Assembly: GCA_045604155.1 (NCBI GenBank)
Contig: JAZUNN010000065.1
Location: 20,103-84,102, forward strand
Direction: 5' to 3'
Origin: JAISGQ01 sp045604155
GTDB taxonomy: Bacteria; Bacillota; Clostridia; Oscillospirales; Acutalibacteraceae
DNA length: 64,000 nt
Shown: piece after piece, positions 15,833-23,958 of the stretch
How positions within the stretch are numbered: position 1 is the first letter of the stretch
Layout: each line of letters begins with the position of its first letter
The notes under the pieces: model-generated
What the model was told of the DNA's origin: nothing
Seen by the model: only the letters and a program-made list of their open reading frames with translations
Database searches by the model: none
Program-made: the position numbers and the translations under genes

Positions 15833-17731
15833 GTGGCCACTAAAAACAAGAACAATATGCAGCGGCGTGCTACAGCTGCAGCTATAGCACAGGAGCGAAA
15901 AAATGCAGGAGAGGAGAACAGAGGTCAGACCCTTGTAAAAGGTGCTATTATTCTGACCATGGCAACAATAATCGTAAAGATTATAGGCGCTGTTTTCAAA
16001 ATCCCTCTTGCAAATATTATCGGCGAAGACGGAATGGGATATTTCAATAACGCCTATTCGCTTTACGTGCCTATCTATACATTGGCTGCATCAGGTTTTG
16101 CATCTGCTCTTTCAAGACAGATTGCAGAAAACATGGCTCTGAGAAGATACAGAAATGTAAAGAAGATTCATCAGGTTGCAAGAAGAATGTTCCTTGTAAC
16201 AGGTATCGTAGGTACCATAATCATGGCACTGGGTTCATTCCTTTACATCAAGTTTGTAAATCCCCGTTCCATATATGCTATTCTTGCAATGTGTCCTTCT
16301 GTGCTTTTCTGCTGCATACAGGGATCTTACAGGGGATACTATGAGGGTACAAGAAATATGTACCCCACAGCTATTTCTCAGGTTATTGAAGCAATAGGCA
16401 AGCTTGTGCTGGGACTTGGTTTTGCAATGCTTGTAATGAGCATCGGAAACAATCAGATAAATGCAGCAAAGGAAATGCTTGGCGAATCCTTTGTAAGTGC
16501 ATCAGATACAGCAGGAGCAACATTTACTGTTCTCGGTCAGTCTGTGGCAAATGAAGTTGAAGCAAAGCTTGTATGCTATATGTTTGCGGCAGCAGGTGCT
16601 GTTCTCGGTATTACACTTGGCTCAATGGCTTCGTGCTTCTACTTTATAATCAGACATAAGGTGAAGAAGGATGTTGTTTCCGACAAGGAAATAAGACTTT
16701 CTCCCAAGGCTGAAAAGTCCAATGATATTCTCAAAGCATTTGTACGCATCGGACTTCCTATTGCACTCGGTACTCTTGTCCTTAACATCACTCAGCTTAT
16801 TGACTCGCTTACAATCAACGGAAGACTTGAATCTCTCAATCTTGAAAAGCTTAATGAGTATTACAGAAATCTCTGCGGAACAGTAAAAGATTCAGCTACA
16901 GGCGAGGAGAGAAACCTCTTTGATTACACCGGAATGCTTTCCGAAATCCCCAATGCACTCTGGGGATGTTATGGATATGCGCTTAACCTCTATAACCTTG
17001 TTCCGTATATAACTCAGGCTCTCGGTATCAGTGCACTTCCTGCCATAGCCGGTGCATGGGCAACAAAGAATATGGAAAGTGTAAAGGGCGGAATCAATTC
17101 TGTTGTAAGAATTGTTATCCTTCTTGGAATTCCCTCCGGTCTCGGAATTACCGCACTTGCAGGTCCTATCCTTGATCTTCTCTATCCCGGAAAAGCTGCA
17201 GCAATCATTGCTGAACCCATGCTTATGACACTGGGAATCATGGTGCTTTTCGGAACACTTGTAACACCTCTCAACAGTATGCTCCAGGCAGTAGGCAAGC
17301 AGACTGTTCCCGTCAAGCTTATGCTTATCGGATGCACCATAAAGATTGTACTGAACTATACACTGGTCGGCATCCAGAGCATCAACATAAAGGGTGCACC
17401 AATCGGTTCACTCTGCTGCTATGTGTTTATAGTTGCTGCAAGTCTTTATATTCTCTGCAGAAGAACAACCATGAAATTCAATCTGATGGGTACTTTTGTG
17501 AAACCTTTGATAGCCGGTATTCTTTGCGCAGCAGGCGCAAGAGGATCCTATGAGCTTTTCTCTCTTGCGATAAGCGGAAGACTTGCAACACTGCTTTCTA
17601 TCTGTGTTGCGGTGGTTATTTACGCTGTAAGCATAATTTTACTTCGTGTATTGACGAAAGATGATGTTTTAATGCTTCCAAAAGGCGAAAAAATCGCGAA
17701 AATACTTGAAAAACGCAACTGGATAGGTTAA
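15833..17731 (+). CDS. SpoVB/MurJ-type polysaccharide flippase (MOP superfamily)
   Basis: Integral membrane protein of about 632 residues, with a charged cytosolic N-terminus then about 14 hydrophobic segments in the MATE-like MOP layout; the first is GAIILTMATIIVKIIG followed by the family's KIPLANIIGEDGMGYF region. Such proteins move lipid-linked saccharides, for example in cortex or cell-wall synthesis. In Bacillus subtilis a SpoVB paralogue (YabM) precedes mazG-yabO-yabP, exactly as here, so a sporulation or wall-precursor role is likely. The start is GTG 15833, 11 bases after TAGGGAG; GTG 15821 is an alternative. Confidence 0.85.
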   Translation: MATKNKNNMQRRATAAAIAQERKNAGEENRGQTLVKGAIILTMATIIVKIIGAVFKIPLANIIGEDGMGYFNNAYSLYVPIYTLAASGFASALSRQIAENMALRRYRNVKKIHQVARRMFLVTGIVGTIIMALGSFLYIKFVNPRSIYAILAMCPSVLFCCIQGSYRGYYEGTRNMYPTAISQVIEAIGKLVLGLGFAMLVMSIGNNQINAAKEMLGESFVSASDTAGATFTVLGQSVANEVEAKLVCYMFAAAGAVLGITLGSMASCFYFIIRHKVKKDVVSDKEIRLSPKAEKSNDILKAFVRIGLPIALGTLVLNITQLIDSLTINGRLESLNLEKLNEYYRNLCGTVKDSATGEERNLFDYTGMLSEIPNALWGCYGYALNLYNLVPYITQALGISALPAIAGAWATKNMESVKGGINSVVRIVILLGIPSGLGITALAGPILDLLYPGKAAAIIAEPMLMTLGIMVLFGTLVTPLNSMLQAVGKQTVPVKLMLIGCTIKIVLNYTLVGIQSINIKGAPIGSLCCYVFIVAASLYILCRRTTMKFNLMGTFVKPLIAGILCAAGARGSYELFSLAISGRLATLLSICVAVVIYAVSIILLRVLTKDDVLMLPKGEKIAKILEKRNWIG

Positions 17732-17796
17732 AATTAGTAAGGATTTTGTTTTTGGTTTCTATTTGAATAAATTTGTTGACTGAATTGAGGCATTTT

Positions 17797-18603
17797 ATGG
17801 AGTTTTCATTTAAAGAAAAATATTCAGTTGAAGACCTTAGGGAAATAATGCGACTGCTTCGTTCTGAGAACGGCTGTCCCTGGGACAGAGAGCAGGATCA
17901 TGCATCCATCAGAGGCGATCTTCTTGAAGAGGCATATGAAACTGCTGATGCAATAGATTCGGGTAATAAAGATGATCTCTGCGAGGAGCTTGGCGATCTT
18001 CTTCTTCAGGTTGTATTCCATTCTCAGATATCAAAGGAGAATGGGGAGTTCGATTTTGACGATGTTGCAGACGGAATCTGCAAAAAGCTGATAATCAGAC
18101 ATCCTCATGTCTTTGGCGATGTTGTGGCGGAAACATCTGATGAGGTTCTTACAAACTGGGATCAGATCAAGCGTGAAACCAAAAATCAGACCAGTTATAC
18201 ATCAACTCTTGAAAGTGTTCCCAGGGCTTTCCCCGCACTTATGAGAGCAAGAAAAGTTCAGAAAAGAGCTTCAAAGGCAGGGTATGACTGGAAATCCGTT
18301 GAAGGTGCACTGGATAAGGCTGAGGAGGAGCTTCGTGAGCTTCGCCGTGCTGTTGAATCGGGAGCAGCTGATGATGTTGCTGAGGAAATGGGAGATCTTC
18401 TCTTTGCTGTAGTAAATGTTTCCCGTTTTACGGGAACAGATCCCGAAAACGCACTGGCTTTTGGTGTTGATAAATTCATTTCCCGATTTGCCGAATGTGA
18501 AAAGATGGCAAATGAAGAGGGCTTTGACCTTTCTGAGGCATCGTCCGAAAAACTTGATGCTCTGTGGAACAGGGCAAAAACAAAGGATTCAAACAGAGAA
18601 TAG
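17797..18603 (+). CDS. mazG: Nucleoside triphosphate pyrophosphohydrolase MazG
   Basis: A 268-residue tandem MazG-domain protein that hydrolyses (d)NTPs to monophosphates. The first domain has CPWDREQDHASIRGDLLEE followed by the EExxE/ExxD-type metal motif (LCEELGDLLLQVVFHSQI); the second repeats it (DVAEEMGDLLFAVVNVSRF), as in E. coli MazG. The N-terminal methylase-like domain of Bacillus YabN is absent. The start is ATG 17797, 7 bases after TTGAGG, rather than TTG 17773. hup follows after 36 bases. Confidence 0.95.
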   Translation: MEFSFKEKYSVEDLREIMRLLRSENGCPWDREQDHASIRGDLLEEAYETADAIDSGNKDDLCEELGDLLLQVVFHSQISKENGEFDFDDVADGICKKLIIRHPHVFGDVVAETSDEVLTNWDQIKRETKNQTSYTSTLESVPRAFPALMRARKVQKRASKAGYDWKSVEGALDKAEEELRELRRAVESGAADDVAEEMGDLLFAVVNVSRFTGTDPENALAFGVDKFISRFAECEKMANEEGFDLSEASSEKLDALWNRAKTKDSNRE

Positions 18604-18639
18604 ATTCTGTTGGATTATAAATTTATTGGAGGTATAAAA

Positions 18640-18915
18640 ATGAACAAAACAGAACTTATCGCAGCTGTTGCTGAAAAAGCTGGCATTTCTAAGAAGGACG
18701 CTGACAAGGCAGTATCTGCAACCATCGACGCTATCATGGAGGCTGTTGCATCCGGTGATAAGGTTCAGCTCGTAAACTTCGGTTCCTTCGAGGTTCGTGA
18801 GCGCAAGGAAAGAACCGGCAGAAACCCCAGAACCAAGGAAAACATCGTTATTCCCGCTTCCAAGCTTCCCGTATTCAAGGCTGGCAGACAGTTCAAGGAC
18901 GCTGTATCCAAATAA
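18640..18915 (+). CDS. hup: HU family DNA-binding protein
   Basis: A 91-residue nucleoid protein. It has the full HU pattern: MNKTELIAAVAEKAGISKKD, the FGSFEVRERKERTGRNPRT arm and the PVFKAGRQFKDAV end. GGAGGT lies 6 bases before ATG 18640. Codon use is strongly biased toward C-ending codons (AAC, TTC, ATC), unlike the neighbouring genes and consistent with high expression. It lies between mazG and rqcP, an order frequent in Clostridia, and is followed by a strong terminator. Confidence 0.97.
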   Translation: MNKTELIAAVAEKAGISKKDADKAVSATIDAIMEAVASGDKVQLVNFGSFEVRERKERTGRNPRTKENIVIPASKLPVFKAGRQFKDAVSK

Positions 18916-18934
18916 GTTTATTGAATAAAATATT

Positions 18935-18964
18935 GAGCCGGCAATCAGCCGGCTCTTATTTTTG
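18935..18964 (+). terminator. Intrinsic terminator after hup
   Basis: GAGCCGGC (18935-18942) pairs perfectly with GCCGGCTC (18948-18955) around a 5-base loop, followed by TTATTTTT. Because rqcP starts 13 bases later, read-through or an unseen promoter must supply the downstream genes. Confidence 0.85.
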
Positions 18965-18976
18965 AAAGGAATCAGA

Positions 18977-19219
18977 ATGAGATTAGACAAATATCTTAAA
19001 GTTTCAAGAATAATCAAAAGAAGAACCGTTGCAAACGAAGCCTGTGATGCAGGCAAGGTTGTTGTCAACGGAAAAGTTGCAAGAGCATCATATGATGTAA
19101 AGGTCGATGATGTTATTGAACTGACATTCGGCGTCAGAATTATCAAGGTGAAAGTTCTCTCTGTCAATGAGTATGCAACAAAGGAAACTGCAAATTCAAT
19201 GTATATTGCAATAGAATAA
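18977..19219 (+). CDS. rqcP: S4-domain RNA-binding protein RqcP (YabO)
   Basis: An 80-residue S4 domain: MRLDKYLKVSRIIKRRTVAN, then AGKVVVNGKVARASYDVKVDD. RqcP works with RqcH in ribosome-associated quality control, adding C-terminal alanine tails on stalled nascent chains. Length and sequence match Bacillus YabO/RqcP, and the position before yabP-yabQ-divIC-yabR matches as well. AAAGGAA lies just before ATG 18977; TTG 18962 is an unlikely earlier start. Confidence 0.92.
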   Translation: MRLDKYLKVSRIIKRRTVANEACDAGKVVVNGKVARASYDVKVDDVIELTFGVRIIKVKVLSVNEYATKETANSMYIAIE

Positions 19220-19229
19220 TTGAATGTGT

Positions 19230-19259
19230 GCATATCGACATCTGCCGCAGCATATAAAT
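19230..19259 (+). promoter_or_regulatory. Candidate sigma-E (mother-cell) promoter upstream of yabP
   Basis: GCATATC (19230-19236), a 14-base spacer and CATATAAAT (19251-19259) match the Bacillus sigma-E pattern (KMATATT, 14 bases, CATACAnT) closely. The predicted start is about 25 bases before ATG 19291. Bacillus yabP and yabQ are sigma-E dependent. An imperfect hairpin (CTGCCGCAGC with GCTGCTGCAG, 19242-19278) ends against the yabP ribosome binding site. Confidence 0.55.
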
Positions 19260-19290
19260 TCATAGAAAGCTGCTGCAGGGAGGGTCGATA

Positions 19291-19572
19291 ATGAGCAATG
19301 GAGCAGAACGGAAAGCACAGGCACATAATGCGATTATCGAAAACAGAGAAAAGATCATGTTTTCGGGCGTATTGGATGTAATAAGTTTTGATGAAACTGA
19401 GCTTGAGATTTCCACGTCATTGGGCGAGCTTACAATAAGAGGGCAGATGCTCAACATTGAAAGTCTGAATCGGGATACAGGGGAGATGCTTGTTACCGGG
19501 AAGATTGATGAGCTTGCTTACTTTGACAAAAAGCCGGAATCAAAAGGCTTTATAAAAAGAATATTCTCATGA
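19291..19572 (+). CDS. yabP: Sporulation protein YabP
   Basis: A 93-residue protein with the YabP/YqfC-family layout: NREKIMFSGVLDVISFDE followed by alternating beta strands (LELSTSLGELTIRGQMLNI) and LVTGKIDELAYF. YabP is a mother-cell sporulation protein needed for spore maturation in Bacillus. GGGAGGG lies 6 bases before ATG 19291. Its stop overlaps the yabQ start by 4 bases, indicating coupled translation. A candidate sigma-E promoter precedes it. Presence of YabP marks a spore-forming lineage. Confidence 0.92.
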   Translation: MSNGAERKAQAHNAIIENREKIMFSGVLDVISFDETELEISTSLGELTIRGQMLNIESLNRDTGEMLVTGKIDELAYFDKKPESKGFIKRIFS

Positions 19573-20036
19573 ACGGCGAACTGAGTGTAACTGCCGTTGA
19601 TCAGATTTCAGCATTGTTTTCTGCTGCTGCAGTCGGGTTTGTTGTTGGCTTGTTCTATGATGTTTTCAGGATATTCAGATTGTTTTTTGAATTCAGAAGA
19701 AATGCTGTAATTATTCAGGATATTATATTCTGGGTATTGTCATCCTTTATAGTGTTCTTTTCCTGTATATCCGTCAATGAAGGATATGTAAGAATCTACT
19801 ATATTGCTGCGGTGCTTCTGTCGTGGCTGCTTTACTTTTTTACAGCAGGTCGTGTTGTTATGTTTATCTCAGGTACTGCTGCTGCGGCCATCAAAAAACT
19901 TGTTATTCCATTGTTTTTCAGGGTAATACGCTTTATTGGAGCCGGGATAACTAAAATTTTTATGTTAATTAGTCAAATTTTTTCCAAAATATTAATGCAT
20001 ATGACGAAATTTTCAAAAAAATACAAAAAGTGTTGA
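19569..20036 (+). CDS. yabQ: Spore cortex biosynthesis protein YabQ
   Basis: A 155-residue membrane protein with four to five hydrophobic segments (SALFSAAAVGFVVGLFYDVF, FWVLSSFIVFFSC, YYIAAVLLSWLLYFF and later helices). The N-terminal GLFYDVFRIFR is typical of YabQ. In Bacillus it is required for spore cortex formation and sits in the spore membrane. It overlaps yabP by 4 bases. The C-terminal part is low-complexity, rich in Lys, Phe and Ile. Confidence 0.9.
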   Translation: MNGELSVTAVDQISALFSAAAVGFVVGLFYDVFRIFRLFFEFRRNAVIIQDIIFWVLSSFIVFFSCISVNEGYVRIYYIAAVLLSWLLYFFTAGRVVMFISGTAAAAIKKLVIPLFFRVIRFIGAGITKIFMLISQIFSKILMHMTKFSKKYKKC

Positions 20037-20061
20037 AATTCTAATGGATTTGTTATAAAAT
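20033..20061 (+). promoter_or_regulatory. Predicted vegetative promoter of divIC
   Basis: TTGAAA (20033-20038), 17-base spacer, TAAAAT (20056-20061), with an overlapping TGTTATAAA extended -10. It would separate divIC expression from the sporulation genes upstream. Confidence 0.5.
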
Positions 20062-20102
20062 AATTTTATCTCAAAATAGGGTAAAAAGGACGGAGGAGTA
20101 AG

Positions 20103-20411
20103 ATGCTGTCGGCAATTCGTAAAAAGCTTAAATCAATAAAGCTGACTAAGTTTAATCTTGGTCTTATTGCTGCTGCAATCGTATTCCTTATTATGGGTAT
20201 AGCTGTCCTTCAGTCCTATATTTCAATCGGTGACAAGCAGGATGAGTATGACAGGATCGTTGAACAGTATAATGATCAGCTACTCCAGAATGCCGAGCTT
20301 AATGCTTTGCTTGAAGAGAGCGACGATGAGTACATCGAACGTGTTGCAAGAGAAAAGCTCGATATGGTTTATCCCGGCGAGAGAGTGTTTATAAATTCAT
20401 CAGGCAACTGA
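20103..20411 (+). CDS. divIC: Septum formation initiator, DivIC/FtsB family
   Basis: A 102-residue bitopic protein with a short basic cytosolic start, one membrane helix (LIAAAIVFLIMGIAVLQSYI, about residues 23-42) and an extracellular coiled coil ending in ARERLDM-like EKLDMVYPGE. It is part of the FtsL-DivIC-DivIB subcomplex of the divisome. GGAGG lies before ATG 20103. The neighbours yabQ and yabR are the same as in Bacillus. Confidence 0.9.
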   Translation: MLSAIRKKLKSIKLTKFNLGLIAAAIVFLIMGIAVLQSYISIGDKQDEYDRIVEQYNDQLLQNAELNALLEESDDEYIERVAREKLDMVYPGERVFINSSGN

Positions 20412-20446
20412 TGAGTGAAAAATATTGAGGGGGCACATTTTTTTCT

Positions 20447-20896
20447 ATGCAGTTCGAGGTAGGGTCAATATTGACCGGAAAAGTTACGGGTATAACTAAG
20501 TTTGGCGCTTTTGTTGAACTTGAAGGCGGTAAGACCGGCATGGTTCACATTTCTGAAGTTGCTGCAACTTATGTTAAAGAAATTACCGATCATATTTCTG
20601 TTGGTCAGGAAGTAAAGGTTAAAATTCTTACAATCGGTGAAGATGGTAAGATCAGTCTTTCTATCAAGAAGGCAACAGAACAGTCTTCCGGTAATAGATC
20701 TGAGCAGCGTCATAATCAGAGACAGTTCCATAACAATGGATACAGAAATGACTTTAGCAAAAGTTCGCGCAATGCGGGCAATGAAACTGCAAGTTTTGAT
20801 GATATGCTCTCAAAGTTCATGCAGACAAGTGATGAGAAAATGAGTGACCTCAAGCGTTTCGCTCAGCCTACACGTAATGCATCTCGCAGAAAATAA
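20447..20896 (+). CDS. yabR: S1-domain RNA-binding protein (YabR-like)
   Basis: A 149-residue protein with one N-terminal S1 RNA-binding domain (VGSILTGKVTGITKFGAFVE, HISEVAATYVKEITDH, VKVKILTIGEDGKISLSIKK) and a low-complexity Asn/Gln/Arg tail followed by FDDMLSKFMQTSDEKMSDL. Family members follow divIC in many Firmicutes, and the general-stress S1 protein YugI is similar. The start is ATG 20447, with GAGGGGGC 11-18 bases upstream, somewhat distant. Confidence 0.88.
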   Translation: MQFEVGSILTGKVTGITKFGAFVELEGGKTGMVHISEVAATYVKEITDHISVGQEVKVKILTIGEDGKISLSIKKATEQSSGNRSEQRHNQRQFHNNGYRNDFSKSSRNAGNETASFDDMLSKFMQTSDEKMSDLKRFAQPTRNASRRK

Positions 20897-20900
20897 TTTA

Positions 20901-20926
20901 AAGCGGAGTTTTACTCCGCTTTTTTA
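20901..20926 (+). terminator. Intrinsic terminator after yabR
   Basis: AAGCGGAGT (20901-20909) and ACTCCGCTT (20913-20921) form a perfect stem with a 3-base loop and a TTTTT tail. The following stretch to about 21075 holds no open frame or structured RNA that I can recognise. Confidence 0.9.
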
Positions 20927-21075
20927 TTTATGAAGATATCAAAGTATATCTGAAGCTGATAACCTGCTCGGTTCTTTCATGCAGAATTTAATAAAATTAA
21001 ACGGCATTGAGTATTGTGCTTCAACGCCTACTTATAATATTATTAAACATTTCAAATAAAATTTACATTTTCCTC

Positions 21076-21103
21076 TTGAAAAAATTGTACATCATGTTAT
21101 AAT
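21076..21103 (+). promoter_or_regulatory. Predicted promoter of hpf
   Basis: TTGAAA (21076-21081), 16-base spacer, TATAAT (21098-21103) with TG at the extended -10 position (TGTTATAAT). The expected transcription start is near 21110. Confidence 0.65.
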
Positions 21104-21110
21104 GTAGGTG

Positions 21111-21132
21111 TAATAAGTGATCTCACTTATTA
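21111..21132. repeat. Perfect palindrome at the hpf transcription start
   Basis: TAATAAGTGA (21111-21120) and TCACTTATTA (21123-21132) are exact inverted repeats around a 2-base centre. It begins at the predicted +1, so it could be an operator for a dimeric repressor or a 5'-terminal mRNA hairpin. Confidence 0.75.
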
Positions 21133-21161
21133 TCAAGCACATTCCGAAAGGAGAGACAGTG

Positions 21162-21707
21162 ATGAAAACAACTATTTTTGGACGAAAGGTAAATCTCAGA
21201 GACTCCTACAAGGAAAGAGTAGAAAAGAAGTTATCAAAGTATGAAAGATACTTCGGGGAAGATGCTGATGCAAATGTAACTGTTACGCATGAACGCAACA
21301 GTTACAAGGTTGAAGTTACAATCAGAAGCAACAGCTTTATTTATAGAGTTGAACATACTTCCATGGATATTGATGAGGCTCTCGATGTTGCAGTTGAAAA
21401 GCTGAGCGGACAGATCCGAAAGAATAAGACCAAGCTGGAAAAGAGAAATAAGAGCGGTCAGAATCTTAATTTTGAGCCCATGTATGAAATTGCTGCTGAG
21501 CTTGGCGACGATGACGAGGAAGAGTATGAGGTTGTAAAAACCAAGTCGATCCCCGTAAAACCCATGGATGTTGAAGAGGCTATTCTTCAGATGAATCTTA
21601 TCGGCCACCAGTTCTTCATGTTCCGCAATAATGATACTGATGAAATCAATGTGGTTTATGCAAGAAAAGACGGCGGATATGGATTGCTCCAGCCTTCTGA
21701 CAGGTAA
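21162..21707 (+). CDS. hpf: Ribosome hibernation-promoting factor, long form
   Basis: A 181-residue long HPF: an N-terminal S30AE domain (TIFGRKVNLRDSYKERVEKK to about residue 100) binding the ribosomal decoding region, a linker rich in Asp/Glu, and the C-terminal dimerisation domain (KPMDVEEAILQMNLIGHQFF, YARKDGGYGLLQP) that links 70S ribosomes into 100S dimers. ATG 21162 follows AAAGGAGA by 8 bases; an in-frame TTG at 21117 lies inside the palindrome and is not a credible start. It is a single-gene transcript with its own promoter and terminator. Confidence 0.95.
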   Translation: MKTTIFGRKVNLRDSYKERVEKKLSKYERYFGEDADANVTVTHERNSYKVEVTIRSNSFIYRVEHTSMDIDEALDVAVEKLSGQIRKNKTKLEKRNKSGQNLNFEPMYEIAAELGDDDEEEYEVVKTKSIPVKPMDVEEAILQMNLIGHQFFMFRNNDTDEINVVYARKDGGYGLLQPSDR

Positions 21708-21721
21708 TTATTGAATAAATC

Positions 21722-21752
21722 AAGCCCTGAGCCAATGGCTCAGGGCTTTTTC
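21722..21752 (+). terminator. Intrinsic terminator after hpf
   Basis: AAGCCCTGAGCC (21722-21733) pairs perfectly with GGCTCAGGGCTT (21737-21748), followed by TTTTCTT. It ends at the stop of the convergent CotH-like gene and may act weakly on that strand too. Confidence 0.9.
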
Positions 21753-23540
21753 TTATCTTGATAGAGAAACTTTTCCGGCAAAGTCAGTGATGATTGCGGT
21801 TTCGGGATCAAGCCCGAGATACTGACACAGCAGGTAAGGAGCGGTTTCATAACGTCCTTTAATATATCTCATGATCATATCTGTCTTGCCGATAAACTGT
21901 TTATCGGCATTTGCTGCACCGTTGAATGCAGAAGAGCCGAAACGGATGTAATGGTCGTACATGAGATGCATATATTCATCGCAGAGATTGTCGATGATTT
22001 TCTGAGAATTTGAAGGGGAGAAGCGTTCATTTCTCATTTTAAGAAACTCATCAATGAACACATTTTTAAAATGCTCATTGTTCATCAGAGAATTGAAAAT
22101 TGATCCGATATATGATGTGTTTCCTTCAAGAATTTCAAATGAGTTTTCGTCGTATGTCCTACCGTTATCGTAAAGTCCGAGAGAAAATTCGGTATCATAA
22201 ACCATCAGTCTTATCTGACCGTCGTGATATGGTGCGTCTGATGTTTCAATTGCACGCCATGCACGCCAGTTGTTGCCGTGGAAAGGACCGTCATCACTGC
22301 CGATATAGAGATTGAGAGCACAGTATTGTGCAAGACCTTCAAGGTCAATCATTTTGCCTGCGGCGATATAGTTTTCCTCAATGCTCATATCGTTTGAAAT
22401 AATGAAGTTCTGAACATCATAAAAAAGATTTATATCTTCATCGCTGCCTTCTTCAAGTTCACCTTTTTTTATCATTGCAACATTGTCGTTGTCAACGCCG
22501 TAGTTTTCCTGGATGTAACGATCATTGTAATCCTCTGTTACAGTGTATACACCCCAGAATTCTCCGTTGATAAACGCCACCGCAGCACGGGTCTGCTGAG
22601 TTGAGAAAGAACAATTGGAAACAGCCTGCTGGATAAAGGGATCACGGATTCTTGAATACTCAGAATCATTGCCGCCATTTCTCAGGACAAAACTGCGATA
22701 ACGGGTGATATACTCATTCGAAAAACCGTCAGTTTTGTTGCCGTGGATAAGATCATAGTTGAAATATTTTTCTCCGTACTGACTTCTTGCGGTTATACGA
22801 AGACTTTTCTGTTTGTAAGTACGGGTTGCAGCACCTGCAACTCGCATTCCTGCAGTCTGAGAGTGAACAAGCTTATTGTTTTCAAAAAATTCTATGTTGA
22901 TTTCCCGTTCCCATTCGCTGCCTTTCTGGGAAAAGTTTCCCTGATACTCCCAGTCGCCATACTGGGAAAATTTGGAACCGACTTCTTTTTTCCAGTCATC
23001 GAATCTTTTGCCCAGCATGAAAATACCATTTTCGTAACTGAAAAGACCGTCACGGTCAGTGACAATGGATACCACAAGAGTATCCTTGAAATCAAGCCCG
23101 ACAAAATAGGTTGAAGTAACAGTAGGACTTCTCTTTCCGTCATCTGTAAAGGATGCAGCTTTTACAACAGTTCCCTTGAGGACCGGAGTTGACGGCACAT
23201 AATCTCCGGTGGTGGATATTCCGGTTATGGTTGAAATATCGTTATCCTCCGAGGACCTGTCGGTTATTGTAACAGGTGAAGTGTATTCGGGAGAATTAAG
23301 ATCGGGCTCAGTTCCGTCAAGTGTGTAACGGACAGTGTACTTGCCGTCAGATACTATTTCAAGCGCAAATTCATCCGTATAAAGCCCTGCAGGAGTGCCA
23401 AATGAAGGGATGGGGACAGAGAAGGAAACAGATGCCTGCGATACAGCAACTGAAGAATCCTCAGAAGAATTACCGCTGCACGCAGCAAATACAAAAATCA
23501 GTATAAAAAAAGCTGAAATAATAATTGGAATTTTACGCAC
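21753..23540 (-). CDS. CotH kinase-like lipoprotein with chitobiase-type C-terminal repeat domain
   Basis: About 595 residues. The N-terminal signal (IPIIISAFFILIFVFAAC) ends in a lipobox-like FAAC, so the protein should be surface-anchored. Residues about 45-115 form a CHB_HEX_C/FN3-like domain (YTVRYTLDGTEPDLNSPEY). The CotH domain follows: LRNGGNDSEYSRIRDPFIQQ, the nucleotide-region GVYTVTEDYNDRYIQENYG and VYDTEFSLGLYDNG with the conserved Asp and Phe. CotH is an atypical protein kinase that phosphorylates coat proteins in Bacillus; here the secreted lipoprotein form suggests an extracellular target. The start is GTG 23540 (GGGGTG about 10 bases upstream); GTG 23549 is possible. Confidence 0.87.
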   Translation of the reverse strand: MRKIPIIISAFFILIFVFAACSGNSSEDSSVAVSQASVSFSVPIPSFGTPAGLYTDEFALEIVSDGKYTVRYTLDGTEPDLNSPEYTSPVTITDRSSEDNDISTITGISTTGDYVPSTPVLKGTVVKAASFTDDGKRSPTVTSTYFVGLDFKDTLVVSIVTDRDGLFSYENGIFMLGKRFDDWKKEVGSKFSQYGDWEYQGNFSQKGSEWEREINIEFFENNKLVHSQTAGMRVAGAATRTYKQKSLRITARSQYGEKYFNYDLIHGNKTDGFSNEYITRYRSFVLRNGGNDSEYSRIRDPFIQQAVSNCSFSTQQTRAAVAFINGEFWGVYTVTEDYNDRYIQENYGVDNDNVAMIKKGELEEGSDEDINLFYDVQNFIISNDMSIEENYIAAGKMIDLEGLAQYCALNLYIGSDDGPFHGNNWRAWRAIETSDAPYHDGQIRLMVYDTEFSLGLYDNGRTYDENSFEILEGNTSYIGSIFNSLMNNEHFKNVFIDEFLKMRNERFSPSNSQKIIDNLCDEYMHLMYDHYIRFGSSAFNGAANADKQFIGKTDMIMRYIKGRYETAPYLLCQYLGLDPETAIITDFAGKVSLSR

Positions 23541-23619
23541 TGCTCTCACACCCCGAAATAATCAGCATCAGATTTAACGAAACAGTAATTTTTTTCTTTT
23601 GTCTGCGTAGTAATTAGTA

Positions 23620-23904
23620 TCAGCGAATTACAAGGTACAGAATAAAACCGATAAGCAGTATCTGAGCAATAATAATTGCAGGAATACCGATCATGAAGCT
23701 TTTGTGCTTGGTCTTGTGACGTATTTTCTTCATTGTAATAAGCATTGCTACAGAGCCGCCGAGGGCAGATGTGATGAAAAGTGTGCTCTCACGGATACGC
23801 CACTTTCCTTTCTGAGCCTTTTTCTTGTCTGCGATTGTAATTGCCACAGCAAAAATATTGATAAAAACAAAATAAATAATAATTACCCAATGATACCACT
23901 GCAT
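23620..23904 (-). CDS. DUF1294 membrane protein
   Basis: A 94-residue protein with three hydrophobic segments: WVIIIYFVFINIFAVAIT, a middle FITSALGGSVAMLITM and a C-terminal IPAIIIAQILLIGFILYLV. The loop KKKAQKGKWRIRE after the first segment is the DUF1294 signature. Function is unknown. GGAGATG precedes ATG 23904. It is divergent from the glycosidase-like gene and 70 bases upstream of the CotH-like gene on the same strand. Confidence 0.85.
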   Translation of the reverse strand: MQWYHWVIIIYFVFINIFAVAITIADKKKAQKGKWRIRESTLFITSALGGSVAMLITMKKIRHKTKHKSFMIGIPAIIIAQILLIGFILYLVIR

Positions 23905-23928
23905 TTTATCATCTCCACTATTTAAATG

Positions 23929-23958
23929 TTGTAATTATACTATAGTTTTTGATATAAT
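23929..23958 (+). promoter_or_regulatory. Predicted promoter of the GHL10 gene
   Basis: TTGTAA (23929-23934), 18-base spacer, TATAAT (23953-23958) with TG at the extended -10 position. The predicted leader is under 20 bases. Confidence 0.5.

Noticed and set aside
20927..21075. Possible small RNA or leader in the gap after yabR
   Set aside because: No stable stem, promoter with proper spacing, or terminator could be found in it.
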